Below, one piece after another: positions 11,227 to 21,787 of a DNA stretch of 64,000 nt (position 1 is its first letter; every line of letters begins with the position of its first letter). The stretch covers positions 8,436,646-8,500,645 of the forward strand of contig CM067561.1 in assembly GCA_034509755.1 (NCBI GenBank), written 5' to 3'. The notes beneath the pieces are model-generated. The model was given only the letters and a program-made list of their open reading frames with translations. It made no database searches and had not been told where the DNA came from. The DNA comes from Anisodus tanguticus (lineage: Eukaryota > Streptophyta > Magnoliopsida > Solanales > Solanaceae). The position numbers and the translations under genes were made by a program.

Positions 11227-11969
11227 CCCGTTTAGATCACTTGGAAACTCTTTGCAAGTACTTCAAGAACAAAGATATGCTTGTACCATTCATGGGCTCT
11301 CGGGAACGACATCGAAGAGTGTGAGGCCTTCAGGTTTGAGTTAGAGCATTTGGTTAACATTGGCCAAATCTGACTCGTGATACAAGGCCGCTTTTTTAGA
11401 AAGCCGTCGTGAAATGCGTGGTCGTAAGGATGATGACCCACCATGGCTTCAATGAGAAGTCATATTTTAGGTAGTTTAGGTGTCCCCTTTTTTAGCTTTC
11501 AATTAAATATATCCCACACCCATTTTTTTGTAAATGAAACCACGTCTGACCTGATTTCTCGGGGAGGGATACGTGGGAAGCCTATATCGGGCCTGGTCAG
11601 GGTAGGATTAAGATTCGGGTAGAAGAAATTAGGATATAATTTCTATGTCACCCGAACTACGGAAAAAAGTGATTTCCCGAGAAAGGATACATAGGCAGTC
11701 TATATAAAACTCGACCCCTATATTATATAAATTATAATCTCCCTTATTTATAGGATAGTTTCTGGTTCAATAACGACATGGTGGCAAATCAACCACAAAC
11801 CTTCAAACCATAACTCTAAAAAACCAAAATTGGCCAAAATGACTAAAATACCCCCGAAATGTAAAAATCAAACAAGAGTTGGGATCGAACACATGAGTCT
11901 ACGTGCTTTGTGTGCAAACTATGTGTGATATCTTGTATTTATGATTTATGATTAACGTACTAACATCGT
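11227..11969 (+). repeat. Non-coding spacer with 'ACCTGATT..GGGATACGT' repeats
   Basis: Bases 11535-11720 contain two degenerate units: 'ACCTGATTTCTCGGGGAGGG ATACGTGGG' type (about 11557) and 'GATTTCCCGAGAAAGGATAC' (about 11671). The same phrase recurs four times in the 3' tail at 19061-19400. No gene is seen. Confidence 0.5.
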
Positions 11970-13760
11970 TTGCTTTTGAGTTATTTTTCTTTTTATGGAA
12001 AAGGGTCAATCTGTTGCGATACACTGGCATACTTCACCAGATCCGAAGTCGTAGCAGCATCCCTAAACCAACAAGGCAATTCAAACATATCTGGTACTCC
12101 CGAGGACACTCGCAATAAGAATGATCTGATTGAGGACGTTGAGCCTCAAGATCTACAGAACGTCTCGCACTCTGAGGACGTGATCACTCTGCTATTTAAG
12201 AAAGTCGTTGATCCTTTTCCATCTATGAATTCAGATATACCTGAACATTTCCCAAACACCCATGCTGGTACTTCATACCAAACACCACCTCCAGTGAACG
12301 CCACCCACATAGCTAGGACATCTCATTCAGCGCCTGCATTTCAGGCACCACCAGCTTATGGTAATCGTAACATTCACCAAAACACTATTATACATACTAC
12401 TCCCGGAGCTGCTAGCACTCCCAAAAGTCACCCCGTGTACCCAACTATATCCTTCCATACTCCAATCACTCCTATTGACTCCTCGCTAGAATTGGACCAC
12501 TACGAGGAGATGGAAAAGGCATGAAGGGTTGAGCAGGACCAAAAAGACAAAGAGATGGAACAAAAAATAATGGACCTGTTTGAAAAGTCTAACAGGAGCT
12601 CTCGTAAAGCAATGGGACTGAGATATGACAATATGTGCATGCATCCAGATTCGGACTTACCAGAGGGCTTGAAAGTACCTAAATTTGAACTCTTCAATGG
12701 CACAGAAAACCCCAAAGCTCATATGAGGGCCTACTATGACCAACTGGTCGGCGCCAAAGGGAATGAGACATTGATAATGAGGATCTTCAGCTGAAGCCAC
12801 ATAGGTGAAGCATCAGAATGGTTCACATCGCAGGATATTAGCCACTGATATTCATGGGTAGAAATGGCGAAGGCTTTCATGGATAGATTCTGCTTCAATG
12901 TGGAAAACGTGCCTGACTGCTACACTTTGGAGAAGATCCGACAAAAATCAACAGAAACCTACCGTGCCAAACCGCCCAAGTACAACCTCCAATGAGTGAG
13001 AACTTACTGGTTTCAGCATTCATTTGATCTCAGGAGTTGGACTGCTACGATAAAATGTTGGCAATGGCCGGGAGGCCGTTCGTTGATTTAGTCAGGATGG
13101 GAGAGGCAATGGAAGATGGCCTCAAAAATGGAAAAATTATCAGCATCATCAACAATACATGCATATCAAGCTCCACTGGAGCCGCAAAGAAGAAGAAGGA
13201 AGATATGGCAAATGTCTCTCACACCCCTAGTTTGAGGAGTCATAGAAAGGAAGGATCGCAATCATCCTTCGACACATACCAATATCCTCCTCCAAGCAAC
13301 TACGTACCATCACCCTATAGTTCTGTGCGAATATACTATGCACAACCCAACTACCAAGCTCCACAACCAAATTACAAAACACCTATACCCACTTACCAAG
13401 CTCCATCTCCAAATTATCACATTCCCGCACCCACGTATCAAGTGCCTCAAAACCAGCAAAACTACTATAATCATCCACCTCCGGCTACATATGATTTGTC
13501 ACTTCTGAATTTTGAGAAAAAGCCTTCTCAGATATTCACTCCGCTTCCGAAAATGTGAACCAGTTTGTTTGCCAAATTAAACATCGCCGGTCTCATCAAA
13601 GTCGTGTCGCCGAAGCTTGCCAACCAAAGGAGTTTCTTTTACATACCCGACCAAACTTGTGCTTACCATTCTTAGGGAAATGGGCATACAATGGAAGACT
13701 GCATCAATCTAAAGAATGAGTTGCAAGATTTGATTGACAAATGAGAGATCATTTTGAAGG
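11970..13760 (+). pseudogene. Ogre-like gag
   Basis: Structural polyprotein that would package element RNA. The N-terminal piece (11970-12524) is a low-complexity Pro/His/Thr-rich region. The conserved gag core follows: LRYDNMCMHPDSDLPEG, VPKFELFNG, PKAHMRAYYDQLVG (12615-12755), then a GEASEWFTSQDI stretch (about 12808), FMDRFCFN (about 12878), and GRPFVDLVRMGEAMEDGLKNG (about 13070). Bases 13350-13450 encode repeated P-x-Y-x-x-P units. A C-x-Y-H ... H-x-x-x-x-C motif with LKNELQDLID lies at 13645-13740. Stops at about 12522, 12792, 12847 and 13556 break it; one of them replaces an expected Trp (TGG to TGA). It is the usual neighbour of protease and RT in the Tat/Ogre clade. Confidence 0.75.
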
Positions 13761-15282
13761 CCGCAACGCCGAATATGAATACAAATCCCGTTCCAAATCA
13801 TGGCACCAATTATATACATATGATTGAAAGGGAAGAAGATTGGAGTGTATGCCAACTGCTAGGACCTGAGAAAATTGAAAACTTAGAGCACACGGTCGCC
13901 TTGCTCATGTTGGAAGAACGACCTAACTTTAAGGTACTGATCCTAGCTCCAAAGAAGCCATTTGAGATCCAAGTACCATAAGTAGTCATCCAGGCTCCCA
14001 GAAAAGAACTCGCAGTCGTTGCTCAGGGGATGACGAGATTGGGAAGGTGCTATGCTCCCAATGAAATAGCGCAAGAAGCACCCCGCTAAGAAACAAATCC
14101 AAGAAGGCCCATCACAGATGGGGAGGCTAAGAATTTTTGGTACAGGATGCATCCAAAAGATTACTCTATTGTAGTGCACCTACAGAAAACACCAGTCAGA
14201 ATATTGGTGATGTCACTGCTTATGAGTTCTATGGAACATCGCCAGGCCCTAATGAAGGTGTTGGACGAAGTCCACGTCCCATCAGAGACAAGTAGTGAAG
14301 CATTGGCCAACATAGTAGGCCATGTCATCAGAGCACATTAGATTTCATTCACCGCCAATGAATTGCCGAAAGAAGGAATAACCCATAATAAGGCTCTCCA
14401 CATCACTATCAAGTGTAGAGACAAGGTTATCTCCCGAGTACATGTCGATAATGGAGCTGGACTTAATATATGCCTCATATCAATACTGAAGCAATTGGGC
14501 TATGACACTGGAAAGATACGCTGGAGTCATACCAATGTGATAGTTTTTTATGGGGCACAACGTGACCCCGCAAGTGAAGTGGACCTCAACATATAAATGT
14601 GACCCACTGAATTCACCATCGAATTTCAAGTCATGGACATTAGCGCCACCTACAATCTCCTACTGGGAGACCACGAATACATATGGCTGGAACTGTGCCA
14701 TCATCTCTCCACTAATCACTAAAGTTTATCTGTGAAGACCATGAGGCCATAATCTATGAAATAGGTAGTATTCAAAACTACCCCAACAACTCTGTGCTTG
14801 TAATAGAAGCAGTCCCGACAAATACAAATTTCCATGTAGTGGAACTTGTGGGATCTGCCTACCAAGGGGACGATGAAGAAATCCCGATGCCGCCGGCCTA
14901 CAAGATGGCTGCCACAACTATGCTTCCAAATGGGTTTGATCCTGGCAAATGTCTAGGGCGAGAGCTCCACAACATCCGAGAAATAGTGTCGATTCCGGGT
15001 AAAGAGTATAGGTTTGGCCTTGGATATATATAGAGCCCCGAAGAGGCTTCTGAAGCTGAACAGAAAAATAGAGGTCCTCCACAAATGAGAAAGCCTTTCC
15101 CGAAGTCATTTCCGGTCTGCATGCCCATGCACAACGGATGGGACCCAGAAGAAGGTTTAGGGATGTTGTTCCAAGAGGAAGAGTGTGCCACTATACTAGA
15201 GGAATGCTTTGAAGCACCGACCCTCCGCGATGCTGACGCAGATGACCAACTGGTCCTCTACCCTACTTTGTCTTCTCAGTAG
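13754..15282 (+). pseudogene. Ogre-like aspartic protease region
   Basis: A region of broken frames. The N-terminal part has YSIVVHLQKTPVRI and HRQALMKVLDEVHVP stretches (14160-14280), typical of the segment before the retropepsin in Tat/Ogre elements. The protease proper is at 14363-14596: PKEGITHNKALHI, then VHVDNGAGLN, where DNG replaces the textbook DTG/DSG as in many Tat-clade proteases. A G-patch-like tail (GFDPGKCLG ... RFGLGY) lies at 14930-15030. It would cleave the Gag-Pol precursor. Stops at 13981, 14341, 14596 and 15033 inactivate it. Confidence 0.7.
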
Positions 15283-15640
15283 GGAGAAATTTTTAAATTT
15301 GTTTTCTAAAATCGGTGAGAATCTGCTTGAGGGCCAAGCATCCACCATTTATGTCTTTACTTTCCCACGTATTGTTTAAAAATGGAAATGACTCGATGTT
15401 GATCCGAGTCAGGATCACAATTTGTACTTTTATCAAATCAATGAAAAGCCTCAGTTTACGCAAAAATAACTTCTTTAGTTATTTAAAAGCCTCAGTTTAT
15501 GCAAAAATATCTTCTTTATTTATTTATTTATATATATATATATAACATGTTTTTACACACTAATGATGCTTTGCCTTTTTTTTCAGTAATAACGTTAAAA
15601 CAAATCATAATGTCATGACATGTTGCGAGTCAAGTGATAC
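15283..15640 (+). other. Spacer between protease and RT
   Basis: AT-rich, with an imperfect repeat 'AAAAGCCTCAGTTTA(C/T)GCAAAAATA' at 15446 and 15486 and a TA microsatellite near 15530. No known domain is seen. Confidence 0.35.
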
Positions 15641-17350
15641 AGATGACAAAGAAATATGAGGAATACAATAAAGAGGCACTGTTACCAAAAGACCTCGTCG
15701 ATGAGGAAGATCAATATGAGAATAGGAAGATGCCTAATTTGGATAAATAAAAGCGATCAACCTCAAAGACGAGCAAATAATTACAAAAACTAGGATAAAC
15801 GCACATTTGGACGTGCCCAGAAAAGAAGAGTTAATAAATCTATTAAGAGAGTACGTCGATGTATTCACGTGGTCATATGTGGATATGTCCGGGTTGAGCA
15901 CATACATTTTAGCTCACAGGCTACTTATAAATGAGGGATTCGCCTTGGTTAAATAGAAACTTCAACAATTCAAGCTTGACCTCAGCATACGAATCAAGGA
16001 TAAAGTCAAGAAACAGATAAAGTCAAGAGTGGTGGAAGTAACTCCATACCCCACATGGTTGGCCAACATTGTTCCAGTGCCAAAGAAGGATGGGAAAATC
16101 AGAATCTAGTGGACTACCAAGATCTCAACTAAGCCAGTCCCAAGGATAACTTCTCACTTCCAAACATCCACATACTTATCGATAACTATGCAAAATATGA
16201 ATTAGAGTCATTTGTGGATTGCTTTGCCGGTTACCATTAGATTCTGATGAGCGAAGAAGATGCTTAGAAAATGGCATTCATCACTCCATAGGGAGTATAC
16301 TATTACCATGTAATATTGTTAACGTTGGTGCTACTTACATAAGAGCAATGACTGCCATTTTTCATGACATAATGCACAAGGAAATTGAGTTCTATGTGGA
16401 TGATATCATAATCAAGTCGCGAGAAGGATATGAACACATCATACACTTGTGAAAGTTCTTCGACAAACTCCGCAAGTTCAATCTGAAATTGAATCTGGCC
16501 AAATGTGTGTTTGGAGTGCCTGTCGGAAAATTATTGGGGTTCATAGTCAGCCGTAGGGGCATAGAACTAGATCTTACAAAGATTAAAGTCATTCAAGAGA
16601 TACCACCACCAGAAACCAAGAAGGATGTCATGAGCTTCTTGGGGACGCTGAACTACATTAGGCGTTTCATAACGTAGTCTACGGTGATCATGAAACCCAT
16701 CCTCAAGCTACTAAAAAAGGATGCGCCCACCAAATGGACATATGAGTGACAAAAAGCCTTCGACATCATGAAGTGATACCTCTCCAATCTACAAGGTTTG
16801 GTTCCTCCCAGGCTCGGGAGCCCACTGTTGTTGTACTGGTCAGTGTCAGACAACGCATTTGGATACATGTTGGCACAACACAATGAAATAAGAAAGAAAG
16901 AACGTGCAATCTATTATCTCAGCAGGAAGTTCATCGTCTGTGAGTCAAGATACACTCTGGTGGAAAAGACATGTTACGCACTGACATGGATAGTGAAAAA
17001 GCTGAGGCATTAAATGTCAGTGCATACCACTCACCTAATTTCCAAGATGGATCATTTGAAGTACATCTTTCGCCAACCCATGCCTATAAAACTAGCCAAA
17101 TGGCAAATGCTTCTGAGTGAGTTTGATATCAAATACGTGGTCCATAAAGCTGTTAAGGGACAAGCATTGGCCAATTTGCTAGCAGAAAGACCGGTCGATG
17201 AAGAGTTCGCACCATTAAGGACGTATTTCCCGGATGAGGAAGTAATGTCAATTGAAGAAGAAATGGCTAAAGCCTACTCAGGATGGAAAATGTTCTTCGA
17301 TGGTGTAATCAACTACAAAGGTTCAGAGATCGGAGCAATTTTGGTTTAAA
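15641..17350 (+). pseudogene. Ogre-like reverse transcriptase and RNase H
   Basis: Pol region that copies element RNA to DNA. Recognisable in order: LLREYVDVFTWSYVDM (about 15840), LANIVPVPKKDGKIRI (about 16060), ATYIRAMTAIFHDIMHKEIE and the catalytic YVDD at 16393-16404, a LAKCVFGV...KLLGFIVS..GIELD block (16495-16575), DVMSFLGTLNYIRRFI (about 16625), and the RNase H part: LVPPRLGSPLLLYWSVSD (16795), AIYYLSRKF, YTLVEKTCYAL (16910-16985), ISKMDHLKYIF (17040), KWQMLLSEFDI (17095). Many stops (for example 16452, 16675, 16750, 17012). The YVDD box survives, but the frame is dead. Confidence 0.8.
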
Positions 17351-17665
17351 AAATAGGTAAACATTACCTGATGGCAGCCAAGCTCAACTTCCAGTGCACA
17401 AATAACATGGCAGAGTACGAAGCCTGCATCCTAGGCCTTCGCATGACCATTGACATGGATATCCAAGAACTCTTGGTAATAGGAGACTTAGATTTGCTAA
17501 TTCACCAAGAAAGAGAAGAATGGGCTACCAAGAAAGAGAAGATCTTGCCATATGTCAACCTCGCACAGAGATTGTGCAACAAATTCAGAAAAATAGGCAC
17601 ACGCCAAGGGCTCATAATGAGTTTGCTAAACCTCTTGCAACCATAGCATCCATGATATAACACCC
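17270..17665 (+). pseudogene. Second, archaeal-type RNase H of the Ogre-like element
   Basis: A second RNase H fold follows the first: KMFFDG...GSEIGAIL (17287-17345), then after a stop CTNNMAEYEACILGLRMTIDM (about 17395), LVIGDLDLLIHQ...EWATK (about 17475) and a YVNLAQRLCNKF stretch. The D...E...D pattern is seen as FFDG, AEYEA and GDLD (usual GDS is changed to GDL). A dual RNase H is diagnostic of the Tat clade of Ty3/Gypsy elements. Broken by stops at 17347 and 17644. Confidence 0.75.
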
Positions 17666-17819
17666 CGAAAGCAGTCACATTTACCTGCTGGAGATAAGTA
17701 TTAGGGAAGAACATACTTACTGTTCCCATGTAGAAGCAGAACCTGACGGTAAACCATAGTCTATTGACATAAGCATATATCTGGAAAGGAAGAGTATCAT
17801 GATAACACTACAGCCAATC

Positions 17820-18966
17820 AAAAGAAGACCATTAGAAGAATGACCAATGGTTTCATCCTAAACAAGAGAGTAATCTACAAGATGACGCCCGATCTAGGGC
17901 TACTCAGATGCATCAATGCTGCAGAGGCCACAAAGTTGTTGGAAGAGGTACATGCTAGAACTTACGGACCTCACATGAATGGGTTCGTCTTGGCCAAAAA
18001 GATTTTAAGAGTAGGCTGCTATTGGATGACAATGGAAATCAACTATAGCCAATTCGTGCAAATATGCCATCAATGCAAAATCTACAGAGATCTGATCAAA
18101 GTTCCACCAAATGAGCTTAATGTCATGAATTCACCTTGGCTATTTGTAGCATGGGCCATGGATGTCATTGGGCCCATAGAGTCATCAACATCCAATGAGC
18201 ATCGCTTTATCCTAGTCATCATAGACTACTTTACAAAATGCGTTGAAGCTATCTCTCACAAGTCGGTAACGAATAAAGTGGTATCCAACTTCATACGCAA
18301 CATCATATGCCGATTCGGCATACCAGAGTCAATTATAACAGACAATGGAGTGAATTTGAATAGCCATCTAATGAAAGACATTTGTGAATAATTTTGTATA
18401 ACTCATCGGGATTCGAACGCATATAGGCCACAGATGAACGGAGCCCTAGAGGCAGCAAATAAGAACATCAAGAGGATATTGAGAAAAATGATAGATAACT
18501 ACAAGTGTTGGTATGAATAGCTTCCCTACACATTGCTAGGGTACCGAAAAACCACTCAGACTTCAATCGGAGCAACTCCATACTTGTTTGTCTACATCAT
18601 TAAAGTAGTAATACCAGGTGAGGTAGAGATACCCTCACTCAAAATTATACAAGAAGTAGAATTGGCAACGTAGAGTGGGTTCGAAAAAGATATGAGTAAT
18701 TGGCTCTAATCGATAAGAAAATGATGATTGTCGTATGTCACGGTCAACTCTATCAACAGAGAATGGGACGTGCCTTCAACAAGCGGGTAAGAGATTGGAT
18801 CTTCCAAATAGGGAGATTGGTACTCAAGCGCGTGTTTCCACACCAAGACGCATACAAAGGAAAGTTTGCACCCAAGTGGAAAGGGCCCTACATGGTGCGA
18901 AAAAATGGATGGCCAAGAGTGGCCTAAAGTAATCAACTCGGATGCAATCAAGCGGTACTACGCATG
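17820..18966 (+). pseudogene. Ogre-like integrase
   Basis: Would insert the cDNA into the genome. The HHCC zinc module is at 17940-18085 (HARTYGPHMNG ... CHQCKIY). The core follows: an AMDVIGPIE Asp (about 18156), IDYFTKCVEA (about 18220), IITDNGVNLNS Asp (about 18335), then after a stop an AYRPQMNGALEAANKN stretch with the catalytic Glu (about 18420). The C-terminal part includes a KWKGPYMV-like segment (18877). Stops at 18390, 18518, 18674 and 18708 break it. No chromodomain is seen, as expected for non-chromoviral Gypsy. Confidence 0.75.
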
Positions 18967-19057
18967 AAGACACGCTCCTCAAGTTTGTAATCACCTTTTG
19001 CTTGTAATCGTACTTCTTTGCTTGTGATTGCATTAGGAAAAATAAATTATTTCCTTA
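18967..19057 (+). other. 3' untranslated start after integrase
   Basis: Short AT-rich segment between the integrase stop and the tandem repeats; CTTGTAATCG/CTTGTGATTG is repeated. Nothing else is seen. Confidence 0.4.
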
Positions 19058-19060
19058 TAA

Positions 19061-19420
19061 TGAACTACGCGAGGACCTGATTCCCAAAATGGGATACGAA
19101 GGCATCCATTTCGGATTCAGGTGCATTATTATCAAACCCCTATTACCTTGTAATAAACTATGCAAGGACCTGATTCCCAAAAGGTGATATGTAAGTATCC
19201 ATTTTGGACTCGGTCACGCTATTATCCAAATCCATCATTAGTAATATGAACTATGCAATGACCTGATTCCCAAAGAGGGATACATATGCATTTTTTGCGC
19301 TTAGTCGCATTATTACAAAAATCAACCACATTTATTATGAACTATGTTTCGACTTTATTCTCGAGACGGGATATATAGGCGCTCTTCGAGCTCGGTTACA
19401 CAAAAAAACCCAAAGAAACC
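19061..19420 (+). repeat. Tandem repeat A, about 92 bp x 4
   Basis: Units start at about 19061, 19154, 19246 and 19338 (spacing 92-93 bp). Each opens with a TGAACTATG-like phrase, then ACCTGATTCCCAAA and GGGATA. The same phrase occurs at 11535-11720 between ORF2 and gag. Confidence 0.75.
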
Positions 19421-19469
19421 CCTACGAAGCCTCAAATACATCAAGATTTCAAAGAATTGCCTCACACAG

Positions 19470-19720
19470 TGTAAACTGGGGCAGAATTTTTGAGAAGATC
19501 TCAAAAACTCCATTAACAATCTCGCTCAAAGGATCACTCGGTTAAAGCTCATAAACTGGGGCAACATTTTTTAGAGGAACTTAAAAATTCTTTCAACGCA
19601 AATTGGCACGAGAGTCAGCCGATCCAAACCCACAACTGGGGCAAATTTTTGAAGGGGTCTAAAAGATTTCACCAAAAGGAGTAAAGAGCAAAATGCCAAA
19701 GATGGCTGAATAACCTCGCT
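19470..19720 (+). repeat. Tandem repeat B, about 80 bp x 3
   Basis: Units begin at about 19473, 19553 and 19632 with an AACTGGGGCA phrase followed by AATTTTT and AAAA(C/G)ATCTCAAAA-like text. 'ACTGGGGCAAATTTT' resembles the polypurine-tract region of Tat/Ogre elements. Confidence 0.65.
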
Positions 19721-20169
19721 CAAAGCGAATATGTCATGACATTGAATTCACAATATTTTAGTTATATAAAATATTTTAGTCAAAAAAATTTCTTTATAAA
19801 ATATTTTCAAATATTTCTACTCAAAATATTTTCTCTCATTATATCGGGACCAAAAGAGGGGTCGAAACCAAAAGAGAAGAGAAACAACACAGCAGGAGTC
19901 GACAACACGGATCGATCGCATAGGAAACTAATAAATCTTTCTGTGATTGCAGGTCACTATAATGTTGTCGGGAGGACGATGGTTTTTTCTACTAACTTAT
20001 TTGTTCATGAATGAAATATGTACAACAGAAAATAACTCTGACACCGGAAGACAACTGCCAAGCCTTGAGAGCCACTGACAAAGCAAAGACATAACACCGA
20101 TCCTGAGAGTCTTAGCTATAGGGAAAATGTCATGAGGGTCTAGAAGAATAAACACAAAAAAATAATCAA
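19721..20169 (+). other. 3' tail, AT-rich segment
   Basis: No recognisable gene; the 92-codon frame at 19736-20014 lacks motifs. Contains repeated ATATTTT strings at 19750-19830. Confidence 0.35.
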
Positions 20170-20450
20170 GCTACGAGAGCCGCATTAAAGAGTCAAAATT
20201 ATGTAAATCCGGTTAGAGAGCCGCAGTCTTCATTCCAAGAGTCTGAATGATGTAAATCTCAATTAAAAAGCTGCAGTATTCACTCCAAAGTCAGAATGGT
20301 GTAAATTTGGTCAGAGGGCTGCAATCTTCATTTAAAGGTCAGAGTGATGTAATTCCAGTCAAAAGGCCACAGTCTTCACCCCAAAGTTCAAACGATGTAA
20401 TTCCGATCAAAAGTCGTAGTCTTCATTCCCAAAGAGTCAAAATTGCATGT
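20170..20450 (+). repeat. Tandem repeat C, about 48 bp x 6
   Basis: Units recur at about 20176, 20219, 20269, 20316, 20365 and 20413. The core reads like GCCGCAGTCTTCATTCC, then GTC-GAATGATGTAAAT and a TCA(A/G)A tail. Divergence between units is substantial (by eye 15-25%). Confidence 0.7.
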
Positions 20451-20748
20451 TGAGATGCCCATTCATACAAACCCTTCCAAGAGAGCCAGTCATACAAACA
20501 CTGCTGAAAGGGACATTTAAACAAACACTATTAAGAGGGCATTCATACAAACTGCATACCGAGAGAGCCATTTACACAAACTGTATGCGGAGAGGTCCAT
20601 GTATACAAACTGCATACCGAGAGGGCCATTCATACTAACTACATGCCGAAAGGGCCATTTATACAAACACCGCCAAGAGGGCCATTCATACAAACACCGC
20701 CAAGAGGGTCATTCATATAAACTGCATGCTGAGAGGGTCATTTACACA
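20451..20748 (+). repeat. Tandem repeat D, 27-30 bp x about 10
   Basis: Units of CATTCATACAAACTGC plus ATACCGAGAGGG-like text, about ten tandem copies with two flavours of centre (ACTGCAT and ACACCGC). A 63-codon open frame at 20447-20638 is an artefact of this repeat, giving a periodic 'IQT' peptide. Confidence 0.75.
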
Positions 20749-21090
20749 CGAGCCAGATGATATCAGAAGTGGCATCCGCTCCAACAAATAATTACATCAC
20801 AGGGTCAACAAAATTACACTAGCAAGTCCACAGAGTCAACAAGATCCAGACGGTGTCGCAAACGGCATCCACTCAAACAATATTCAAGTCAACATAGTTA
20901 ATAGAGATAGATGGTATCGCAAGTGACATTTGCTTGAACAAACACTCCTCAGCAAGTCAATAGAGCCAGACGGTGTCGCAAGTGGCATCCGCTCAAGTCA
21001 AACAACTCAACAGAGCCAGACGGTGTCGCATGCGGCATCAGCTCAAACAATATTTAAATCAACAGGAGCCAAATAGTGTTGAATCAGGCG
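20749..21090 (+). repeat. Dispersed/tandem repeat E, 50-95 bp spacing x 6
   Basis: Six copies of a GAGCCAGACGGTGTCGCAAG core followed by GGCATCCGCTCAA occur near 20749, 20843, 20905, 20963, 21014 and 21066, separated by AAC-rich spacers of varied length. Confidence 0.7.
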
Positions 21091-21787
21091 CCCGCTCAAA
21101 AGAAGTCATCTAGGAGGGTACAACAAACAAAGTCCATGTATGAAAATTATAAAAATAATCAACATATAGGTCTTAGCATATGGAAACAGGTCAAAGCTAC
21201 TGGAGGTGGAAACAAAAAAGACCAGATCCAGATACATGCAGAGCAAACATGGAACTTGCTCTTGGGTAGACGATAAAAAATATCTGTCAACGAGAGTTAA
21301 GCTCTCTGCACATGAGATTGAATATCACTCTGTGCCGACCTTACTCGCAAATCACGAAGATTTTTATTTTTAAAACTCATAATCGGTCAAGCATGTACCG
21401 AAAGGGTCAATGGGATTCTCGAATAAGGGATACCCTTTTTGGGCCATCGAGTCAAACTACAAGTGACATAGTTCCAGAAAATCGAGGATATGTAGGCCAC
21501 TCAATCTCTGAGGATCGGTCACACTCTAACAATTCATTTCAGATTTTTTTCTGATTTGATACTTTTGTTTTATTGGCTTTCTAATAGTAGTATTGAGTCA
21601 AAATGCAAATGGCCTGAATTTTCGTGCAACCTGAGATATGTAGGAAATCCAGAAACCAGGATCCGACCACAATTTTCAAAAATTACATAAAATGAGAAGT
21701 TATTTTCTATTGGTTGGCTAAAAACTAGGTCAGTCAAATTTCATTGTTCAGGGATGGTTTAGCCATCCTGAAACAACAAAAAGCAGT
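21091..21787 (+). other. Pre-LTR tail of the Ogre-like element
   Basis: Contains two further degenerate 'GGGATA...TAGGC' style phrases (21408-21500 and 21630-21660) like repeat A. The segment just before the LTR (AACAACAAAAAGCAGT) is purine-rich, a poor polypurine tract. The 66- and 80-codon frames here have no motif. Confidence 0.45.

Noticed and set aside
18706..19033. Minus-strand frames near the Ogre integrase end, as a possible antisense ORF
   Set aside because: Retand-like elements have an antisense ORF, but these are short, lack motifs and overlap the integrase.
20447..20638. 63-codon periodic frame
   Set aside because: Product of a 28-bp tandem repeat; not a CRISPR array either, since units are contiguous without unique spacers.
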